A DNA stretch of 10,921 nucleotides, from positions 1-10,921 of the forward strand of contig JAITHS010000079.1 of the NCBI GenBank assembly GCA_031279875.1. The letters run 5' to 3'. The notes beneath the pieces were generated by a model. The model was not told where the DNA came from and did not search any database. It was given only the letters and a program-made list of their open reading frames with translations. A program made the position numbers and the translations under genes. Positions 5,325-10,921 of the stretch are shown piece by piece (the stretch's first letter is position 1; every line of letters begins with the position of its first letter). The DNA comes from Tannerella sp. Its GTDB lineage: Bacteria; Bacteroidota; Bacteroidia; Bacteroidales; Tannerellaceae.

Positions 5325-7096
5325 CATCCTTGGTTATTTGGCAGCAAGGCAGGATTACGACCGGTAACGGCGTCGGGTATGGGCATGAGGTAGTTTTTAG
5401 GCGCTTCAAACGATTTAACGGCGAGGCGAACCTTATTATAATGTGGCGTCGCTACGCCGTTTTCCATTGTATAGGTAACATCAATACCATAGACATCTTT
5501 GCCGATAATTTCGGGGCCTTTGCGCCAGCGCATAATATCGAAATAACGTTTGTTCTCGAAACAAAGTTCGACATGTCGTTCCGTGCGTATCAGCTCGCGC
5601 AAGTCAGATTGGTTCAAACCCGACACTTCGGGCAGTCCGCCGCGTTTTCGCACCTCGTTAAGAGCGGCAAAAACGCTTGCATCGGGACCTGAAAATTCGT
5701 TTTTAGCCTCCGCAAAGGTAAGCAAAATTTCGGCATAACGTAAAACAATGAGATTTTGGTCGGAGCCTTCGTAAGGAGCGTATCTGTTTGGAGTTCCGCC
5801 GCGTTTCGACGGGTCGATAAGTTTTTTGATATAATAACCCGTCTGGGTGTAAGAGTTAGTGCCGCGCTTCATGTTTTGGTTGTCGAGCAGGGCAGTACCG
5901 GAAGCGTTAGGCTTGTTGGTAGAGGCATAGATGACGTCGCCTCGCCATGGCGCTCCCGAATAAAGGATAGAAGCGTAGAAGCGCAGTTCGCGGTTGTTGT
6001 AAGGGCTGGCGGCATGTACGGGGTTGTTCCAGTCGAAAGTCGAACCGTCAGCCATACGAAACTCATCTACAAGGTTTTGTGTCGGATTGTTACGTCCCCA
6101 GCCGCCATAAGAGCCGTCGGTATTTTGGGCATAACTACCCATGTGCGAGACGCCCATCAGATCATGTCCGCGCCGTTCCGTTCCGGTAGCGCCCACGCCA
6201 TCATCAATAAACTGAATATCAAAAATAACTTCTTCGTTATATTCGTTAGCAGCATTAAATAAGTCGTGATACGCCTGAGCCTTGTCGTTAGCGGTGGCTC
6301 CGAAAAGTTTGTATTTATCTTTCAAATTGCCGCTGATGAGAATGTCGGCAGTCTCGTATGCTTTGCGGAAATAATCATTACCGTCGGCGCCGGTAACATC
6401 GGGCATCACACCGGCAAGATGCAGATAAGCCGTTGAGAGCATACCTGTTGCGGCACCTTTGGTAGCTCGTCCGAGTTCGGCATCGGGAATGTCTTTCGGA
6501 AGCAGCGCGATAGCCTTTTCAAAATCGGATATAAAGAAATCGGCGACTTCTTTTTCGCTGTTACGCGGGTTGAAAATTTCCTCGTCAAAGCGGTTTTGTG
6601 CGTGGTCGATGATTGGCACTTTACCGTAAAAACGGAACAGTTCGTAATAAAGCATCGCCCGCCAGAAGTACATATCACCGAGATAGCGGTTTTTGTTTTC
6701 TTCGGCGAGAGCCGTTGAGCCGTTTAAGCCTTCAATGGCATTATTTATTTTACGGATATTGGTATAACAGTCTGTCCACCTGATAAGCGCGTTGAGGTTT
6801 GACGATTTGCTCCACTGCGAATAGGTGTAGAGATTACCGCCGTTATACCACAAATCTCCGGTCATAAAATTGTCGAAGATAGCCGGTGCGCCGCCGATGT
6901 TATCACGACCGTTACGGCTCGACCAGATATACAAAGGCCCGTTGATGCTGTGATATACATCGTTGATATAGAATTTGATAGCGTTAGCATCATCCCATAC
7001 TCCGCTGTCCATAATCCTGTCAACGGGCTTTATATCGAGAAAACTATCGCAAGAAGCGATAATGAACGCCATGGATATGAATAATAATTTTTTCAT
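5321..7096 (-). CDS. SusD/RagB-family glycan-binding lipoprotein
   Basis: The surface lipoprotein partner of the SusC-like channel. It binds the incoming glycan and acts as the lid over the transporter. The 591-residue length is typical. MKKLLFISMAFIIASC is a lipoprotein signal with Cys16, followed by DSFLDIKP, a common SusD beginning. The N-terminal SusD-like region contains the TPR-type helices (for example YFWRAMLYYELFRFYGKVP near 140-160). Family hallmarks near the C-terminus are RYAEILLTFAEAKNE (about 453-467) and ELIRTERHVELCFENKRYFD (about 501-520), and the end YLMPIPD with NNQGW is classic. It starts 12 bases after the SusC stop, so the pair is cotranscribed. Its stop codon lies inside a repeat unit. 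The family is certain; the ligand is inferred only from the neighbouring rhamnosidase and GH28-like genes. Confidence 0.95.
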   Translation of the reverse strand: MKKLLFISMAFIIASCDSFLDIKPVDRIMDSGVWDDANAIKFYINDVYHSINGPLYIWSSRNGRDNIGGAPAIFDNFMTGDLWYNGGNLYTYSQWSKSSNLNALIRWTDCYTNIRKINNAIEGLNGSTALAEENKNRYLGDMYFWRAMLYYELFRFYGKVPIIDHAQNRFDEEIFNPRNSEKEVADFFISDFEKAIALLPKDIPDAELGRATKGAATGMLSTAYLHLAGVMPDVTGADGNDYFRKAYETADILISGNLKDKYKLFGATANDKAQAYHDLFNAANEYNEEVIFDIQFIDDGVGATGTERRGHDLMGVSHMGSYAQNTDGSYGGWGRNNPTQNLVDEFRMADGSTFDWNNPVHAASPYNNRELRFYASILYSGAPWRGDVIYASTNKPNASGTALLDNQNMKRGTNSYTQTGYYIKKLIDPSKRGGTPNRYAPYEGSDQNLIVLRYAEILLTFAEAKNEFSGPDASVFAALNEVRKRGGLPEVSGLNQSDLRELIRTERHVELCFENKRYFDIMRWRKGPEIIGKDVYGIDVTYTMENGVATPHYNKVRLAVKSFEAPKNYLMPIPDAVTGRNPALLPNNQGW

Positions 7097-7108
7097 TGTT
7101 GTAAGATA

Positions 7109-10100
7109 TTAAAAATTAGCCGTTAAACCTATTGTTGTCATAAATTGTTGAGGATAAGCCGAAAATTGCTGTGCTTCGGGGTCGAAATCGCGCGAGGCAT
7201 TAGTAAAAATTGTCCACACGTTGTAGAAGTTAGCGTTGATACGCAGATTAGTCATCCCCGTTTTTGCAATCCATTTAGGATTAAGCGAATATCCTGCGTC
7301 GAGAGATTTAAGTTTGAGATAATGCGACTTGATAATCCAGAAGTCGGACGTAACATAGTTCATCGCAAAGTTGCTTGAACGGAGGCGCGGATAATCGGCG
7401 TTCGGGTCGGGATTGTCGGCCGTCCATGCTTTAAAGTGGTCTATGCGGGCTTTACCGTCGGCAAAAGGTCGTCGGACGCCTCTGTCGGCTGTACCGAGAT
7501 AATAGTTGGAGCGTCCTGTGCCTTGAAAAAACAGCCCTATGTCGAAGCCTTTCCATGTCAGTTTCATATTGTAACCGTACATTATTTGCGGCACTGTCGC
7601 CAATCCGAGCCATACGTTATCTTCGGCGTCAATCTTGCCGTCGCCGTTGATATCCGTATATTTGATGTCGCCCGGTTTTGTACCTGCATCTTGCCATGCC
7701 CAGTTTTTAATATCGTCGTCATCGGTAAAAAGTCCTGCCGATTTATAGCCCCAAATCTGACTTGCATCCAAGCCCGTAGTCCTTCGACGCGGGTTATAAA
7801 GAGAGCCTTGATTTTCGTGATTCTCAATTATTTTATGCCTCGTGTAAGTGAAGACCGCCGAGTTATGCAGCGTCAGGTATTCGGTAATCTTCGTTCTGTT
7901 GGTCAGCGTCAGGTCGATACCCCAGCGTGCGTCTTGGCCTGCGTTTTCGCGTGCAAGGCTGATGCCGTATTCCGCCGGTACGTCGGCGTTAGGTGCTATG
8001 ACGATGTCGTTACGATTCTCCTGATAGGCGTCAAACTCTACTCCCAGCAAGCCGTTCCACATTGTGAGGTCGAAGCCGACGTCGGTTTTCCACACCGTTT
8101 GCCACGTCAGATTAGGATTAGGTTCGAGGTCGCTGTAAATACCCTGTTCACGTGAGCCGTTCTTGCCCCAGAGATAACTGTTGGCTATTTTGTAATAAGA
8201 CATGTAAGCAAAAGCGTCGCCGTCGATGCTGCCGGATTTGCCGTATGAAGCCCGCAGTTTGAGATTGTTGACAGTATTGCGGGCAAAATCCATGAAAGGT
8301 TCTTCCGATATTCTCCAACCCAATGATAAAGAGGGGAAAAAGTCCGTTCTTCGTCCGGGAGCATAATAATATGTAGCGTCATAACGACCGGCAAGTTCGG
8401 CCATGTATTTTTCGTTATAGTTGTAACTCAACCTGCCGATATAGCCGTATTGCGCTGATGCGTCGGATGTGCCGCCAAGCCCCCATTTTGTGCGGTCTGA
8501 TGTGCCGATGTTGAGTTCCGGTATCAGGAAATCAAACTCTGATTTGCTGCCTGTAAGTGTCGAATTGTTTGTCCAACGGGCTTCAAACAGCGCCAGCGCT
8601 TCGATGCGATGCTTGCCGAAAGTGTTACCGTAATTGAGCGAACCGTTGAAGGTGTACCAGTCCCACCGCTTGTATTCCTGACTTAACGACGGTTTCACGG
8701 TGCCGGACTGGTCAACTTTCTCAAACGAACCTTCGGGTGTCAGATTGTAATAAACAAGCGGTAATATCCAGTTCTTGGCGTCTTTGTGCTGCTTGTCATA
8801 GTTGAAAGCGACCTTTCCCGACAAGCCTTTGAGGAACGGCATTTGCTGGGTAACGGTAACATTCGACGTAGAGATGTCGTTGATATCGGTATTTTTGCCT
8901 CTGTTGTGCATTGCTTCATACATGCTTATACCAAGCGAACTTTGGAAAGCCGAATAACCGTTGCTGTAACGGTCAACCTCGTTAGGGACAGCCCTGTATA
9001 TGCGTTCCATGACGTCGGAAGCGCCCAAGCCGGTCATTGTAACGTTGTCTTTCATAAACGAGTTATCGAAAGAAATCAGCGTTGTAGGCGTCGCCTTGAT
9101 GTCGATATTGGCTCGCATGGTGTAGCGGCGGTAATCCTGACCGTCAAACATACTGCCTTGATAGACATAGCCTAACGAGGCGAAGGCTTTGATTTTGTCG
9201 GTGCCGCCGGATACCGAAACGGTGTGTTTTGTAGCGTTTGACGTCTGCATGTAGTTGCTTACCCAGTCGGTGTTTGGGTACATATCGGGGTTGACGCCGT
9301 TGCGGTATTTGTCGATTTCATCAGTCGCCATCATCTGTCCCGTCAATCCGTCCATTTCATAAGCCTTGTTACGAAACTCGAAATAGTCGGCCGAAGACAT
9401 AAACTCCGGCGTATTCATCGGCTTTTGCCAACTCATCTCACCGCTGTAAACAGTGCTTATTTTGCCTGCTGCTCCGCGCTTTGTCGTTATCAAAAGTACT
9501 CCGTTAGCTCCTTTGAGGCCGTAAGGAGCAACGGCGGCAGCGTCTTTCAATACCGATACCGATTCGATATCGTCTTTGCTGATGCGGTCTGCCGGACGTT
9601 CAACGCCGTCAACGAGCACTAATGGCGTCTTACCGCGCACATAGATTGTAGCGTTGTCGGCACCCGGCGCGCCGCTCGACTGAAACGTGATTACGCCCGA
9701 CACCATTCCACCGAGACCGGTAGAGAGTCTGGGCGTCGGTAACTTGGCTATTTCTTCGCCTTTGACGCTCGAAACAGCGCTGCTCATCGTTATTTTCTTT
9801 TGTGTGCCGTAGCCTACAACTACGACCTCGTCGAGCAACTCCGTGTCTTCGTCAAGTGCTACGGTCAAGTGTTGGTTGCCGCTTGTGCCTACCGTTACCG
9901 TTTTATAACCGATGTAAGATACTTCGAGTATGGCGCCGACCGGAATGGTAAGGCTGAACTTGCCGTTTTCGTCGGTTACCGTTCCGTTAGCACTACCTTT
10001 CACTTTTATCGAAGCGCCCGCTATCGCTTCACCGGTAGCGGCTTCGACTACCGTTCCCGTAGCCTTGCGATCGTCATCGACGGTAAACTTGCCGTTTGCA

Positions 10101-10162
10101 TTGACAGCCATATACATTAATAATAATGCCGCTGTCAGAAATCTGATTTTTCGTTTTCGCAT
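7109..10162 (-). CDS. SusC/RagA-family TonB-dependent outer-membrane transporter
   Basis: A 1017-residue outer-membrane channel that imports oligosaccharides using TonB energy. Residues 1 to about 23 are a signal peptide (MRKRKIRFLTAALLLMYMAVNA). A carboxypeptidase-D regulatory-like domain (about 35-105, GTVVEAATGEAIAGASIKVKG) precedes the TonB-box region DEVVVVGYG (111-119). The plug domain (about 120-230) carries the SusC signature VLVDGVERP, then DIESVSVLKDAAAVAPYGLKG and ANGVLLITTKRG. The rest is the beta-barrel, including GDIKYTDINGDGKIDAED, a calcium-loop-like stretch usual in this family, and a terminal aromatic strand ending GLTANF. There is no N-terminal STN domain, so transmembrane signalling to a FecR/ECF-sigma pair is unlikely. 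It is the first gene of the PUL operon, with a promoter and a large inverted repeat just upstream. The substrate is inferred from neighbours. Confidence 0.96.
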   Translation of the reverse strand: MRKRKIRFLTAALLLMYMAVNANGKFTVDDDRKATGTVVEAATGEAIAGASIKVKGSANGTVTDENGKFSLTIPVGAILEVSYIGYKTVTVGTSGNQHLTVALDEDTELLDEVVVVGYGTQKKITMSSAVSSVKGEEIAKLPTPRLSTGLGGMVSGVITFQSSGAPGADNATIYVRGKTPLVLVDGVERPADRISKDDIESVSVLKDAAAVAPYGLKGANGVLLITTKRGAAGKISTVYSGEMSWQKPMNTPEFMSSADYFEFRNKAYEMDGLTGQMMATDEIDKYRNGVNPDMYPNTDWVSNYMQTSNATKHTVSVSGGTDKIKAFASLGYVYQGSMFDGQDYRRYTMRANIDIKATPTTLISFDNSFMKDNVTMTGLGASDVMERIYRAVPNEVDRYSNGYSAFQSSLGISMYEAMHNRGKNTDINDISTSNVTVTQQMPFLKGLSGKVAFNYDKQHKDAKNWILPLVYYNLTPEGSFEKVDQSGTVKPSLSQEYKRWDWYTFNGSLNYGNTFGKHRIEALALFEARWTNNSTLTGSKSEFDFLIPELNIGTSDRTKWGLGGTSDASAQYGYIGRLSYNYNEKYMAELAGRYDATYYYAPGRRTDFFPSLSLGWRISEEPFMDFARNTVNNLKLRASYGKSGSIDGDAFAYMSYYKIANSYLWGKNGSREQGIYSDLEPNPNLTWQTVWKTDVGFDLTMWNGLLGVEFDAYQENRNDIVIAPNADVPAEYGISLARENAGQDARWGIDLTLTNRTKITEYLTLHNSAVFTYTRHKIIENHENQGSLYNPRRRTTGLDASQIWGYKSAGLFTDDDDIKNWAWQDAGTKPGDIKYTDINGDGKIDAEDNVWLGLATVPQIMYGYNMKLTWKGFDIGLFFQGTGRSNYYLGTADRGVRRPFADGKARIDHFKAWTADNPDPNADYPRLRSSNFAMNYVTSDFWIIKSHYLKLKSLDAGYSLNPKWIAKTGMTNLRINANFYNVWTIFTNASRDFDPEAQQFSAYPQQFMTTIGLTANF

Positions 10163-10187
10163 AGTTTAAATATTAAAAAATATGCCG

Positions 10188-10195
10188 CAAAAGTA
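10188..10195 (-). promoter_or_regulatory. Promoter -7 box of the PUL operon (susC-like gene)
   Basis: On the minus strand 10195-10188 reads TACTTTTG, an exact match to the Bacteroidota -7 consensus TAnnTTTG. The expected transcription start is near 10182, giving a leader of about 20 bases before the ATG at 10162. No good TTTG is seen at the -33 distance (the sequence there is AATGGCG), which fits a promoter that depends on an activator. Confidence 0.6.
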
Positions 10196-10228
10196 CAGCG
10201 TTTTTTGCAGTCGCCATTCACTATGCTC

Positions 10229-10281
10229 GCCAAAAATGCGTATTATTTAGCCATTGCCAAAAAAATACGCATTTTTGGCAA
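10229..10281. promoter_or_regulatory. Perfect 16-bp inverted repeat with an overlapping alternative hairpin, upstream of the susC promoter
   Basis: GCCAAAAATGCGTATT at 10229-10244 is matched exactly by its complement at 10264-10279, with a 19-base spacer. The right arm can instead pair with the spacer: TTGCCAAAAA at 10254-10263 complements TTTTTGGCAA at 10272-10281, a perfect 10-bp stem with an 8-base loop. The element spans roughly -47 to -99 from the predicted start of susC transcription, where an activator would be expected to bind. An operator is inferred. A palindromic mobile or dispersed repeat is the alternative. Confidence 0.6.
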
Positions 10282-10348
10282 AAGAATATGCTATTTGAGG
10301 TATGACCTTAAATTCGCAAAAAAAATTCTGTTCTGTTAGACCCTTAAA

Positions 10349-10380
10349 TCCGCTAATGACGTGGTACCGTCAATAGCGGA
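10349..10380. repeat. 12-bp hairpin (one mismatch) downstream of the nuclease-like gene
   Basis: TCCGCTA (10349-10355) pairs with TAGCGGA (10374-10380), and TGACG (10357-10361) with CGTCA (10368-10372), separated by one A-A mismatch. The loop is TGGTAC. On the minus strand it lies 140 bases past the end of the nuclease-like gene and is followed by TTTAAGG, not a clean T-run. A terminator insulating the PUL from the upstream gene is possible but weakly supported. Confidence 0.5.
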
Positions 10381-10393
10381 TAATAATTCATAA

Positions 10394-10515
10394 GGGAACC
10401 TCGAAAAATTGTTTTTTCTTCGTTTTGCTCCTTTGTCAAAATGCTCATTTACGTCAGTAAACTCCGCTTTTTCCTCAGTCGCAGGCCTCGAAAAAATCAA
10501 TTTTTAGAGGTTCCC
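10394..10515. mobile_element. MITE-like element with 18-bp terminal inverted repeats
   Basis: GGGAACCTCGAAAAATTG at 10394-10411 and CAATTTTTAGAGGTTCCC at 10498-10515 are inverted repeats matching at 17 of 18 positions, enclosing 86 bases. ATAA lies directly outside both ends (10390-10393 and 10516-10519), a possible 4-base target duplication, although the flanks are AT-rich. A further copy of CCTCGAAAAA sits inside the right end at 10486-10495, so that end alone can fold (10486-10510). No transposase is encoded inside. The size and layout fit a miniature inverted-repeat element. It ends 4 bases before the stop of the nuclease-like gene. Confidence 0.6.
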
Positions 10516-10519
10516 ATAA

Positions 10520-10921
10520 TTAACGACGTTGCGTTTTTTGCATTTCGGCCAGCTGACGCTTTAGATCTTCAAGCGCTTTGTCTTTTGCTTCGAGCGCTTT
10601 GTCCTTTTGTTGGAGTGCTTTGTCTTTTTGTTGGAGTGCTTTGCCTTGCGCTTTGATCTCTTTGTTTTTTTCTTTGAGTTCTTTGTTTTTTTCTCCGATT
10701 AGTCGTTCCTTTTCGCGAAGTTCTTCCAGATAGTCGTCTTCCATCTCCATCTGATACTGCATCTCTTCGTCTTCGGATGCCATCCGCAAACGGCGGATTA
10801 CAGGGCGGAAGTTTTCGGGAAAATCGTCTTCGTTGATGTTCATATAGTATAGACTATCCTTATATAGATTTGCCGGATCAAAGATGCTCAGCAACTTCTC
10901 CAAATCGTTGCGGCGACGTTG
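10520..10921 (-). CDS. C-terminal part of a PD-(D/E)XK (Rpn-like) nuclease/transposase-family protein
   Basis: The frame is open to the window edge; in-frame residues QRRRND precede LEKLLSIFDPANLYKDSLYYMN, so the gene begins beyond 10921 and the TTG at 10901-10903 is not its start. About 133 residues are visible. The segment LEKLLSIFD, then DFPENFRPVIRRLRMASEDEEM and a charged coiled-coil tail, resembles the C-terminal end of the Bacteroidota PD-(D/E)XK family transposase (Rpn-like) proteins; the nuclease core is not in the window. The tail contains tandem heptads of the KDKALQQ type (about 10555-10640) and related KEKNKEL/EKNKEI units, a strongly predicted coiled coil. The family assignment rests on recalled similarity and is moderate. 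It is probably unrelated to the PUL. Confidence 0.55.
   Translation of the reverse strand, partial: QRRRNDLEKLLSIFDPANLYKDSLYYMNINEDDFPENFRPVIRRLRMASEDEEMQYQMEMEDDYLEELREKERLIGEKNKELKEKNKEIKAQGKALQQKDKALQQKDKALEAKDKALEDLKRQLAEMQKTQRR
10555..10690 (-). repeat. In-gene 21-base repeat encoding a heptad coiled coil
   Basis: The minus strand encodes consecutive heptads ALQQKDK, ALQQKDK, ALEAKDK and ALEDLKR, preceded by ELKEKNK and EIKAQGK. The DNA repeats with a 21-base period (plus-strand core GCTTTGTCTTTTTGTTGGAG). Near-identical neighbouring units suggest recent expansion by slippage, so the tail length may vary between strains. Confidence 0.7.

Noticed and set aside
7097..7108. Separate promoter for the SusD-like gene
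   Set aside because: The gap is only 12 bases and no TAnnTTTG box was noticed in it; cotranscription with SusC is the standard arrangement.
10520..10903. Complete 127-residue protein starting at a TTG at 10903
   Set aside because: The frame continues without a stop to the window edge (QRRRND precedes it) and resembles a family C-terminus, so it is a partial gene.

Overview
The window looks like a piece of a Bacteroidota (probably Bacteroidales) chromosome carrying most of a polysaccharide utilization locus (PUL). The evidence is an adjacent SusC-type TonB-dependent transporter and SusD-type lipoprotein, lipobox signal peptides beginning in Met-Lys, promoter boxes of the TAnnTTTG type, and no obvious Shine-Dalgarno sequences. 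Everything recognisable in the PUL reads on the minus strand.

Read in transcription order, right to left: the C-terminal end of a protein resembling the PD-(D/E)XK (Rpn-like) transposase/nuclease family, with a heptad-repeat coiled-coil tail (beyond 10921 down to 10520); a 357-base gap rich in inverted repeats, containing a 122-base MITE-like element, an imperfect 12-bp hairpin, a perfect 16-bp inverted repeat and a promoter (10163-10519); SusC-like transporter (10162-7109); SusD-like lipoprotein (7096-5321, 12 bases after SusC); a 305-base repeat-filled spacer (5016-5320); a small Ig-like lipoprotein (5015-4638); a GH28-like parallel beta-helix lipoprotein (4626-3133, 11 bases later); a short spacer with two hairpins and a likely internal promoter; and a GH78 alpha-L-rhamnosidase lipoprotein (3004-341). 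At the far left, the end of an unrelated plus-strand gene (1-162) converges on the GH78 gene.

Working model (inference): SusC and SusD capture and import an oligosaccharide. The small lipoprotein may help at the cell surface. The GH28-like and GH78 enzymes remove galacturonic-acid-type and L-rhamnose residues. The pairing of GH28 with GH78 points to a rhamnose-containing pectic glycan (rhamnogalacturonan I, RG-II or a related side chain), but the GH28-like protein lacks the usual His (GHG) and RIK motifs, so its exact linkage is open. No regulator is present in the window, and SusC has no N-terminal STN domain, which argues against FecI/FecR-type signalling through it.

The PUL proteins are conventional. 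The unusual parts are the non-coding elements: three different repeat types packed between susD and the small lipoprotein gene, two mutually exclusive hairpins upstream of the susC promoter, and a mobile-looking inverted-repeat element abutting the nuclease-like gene.
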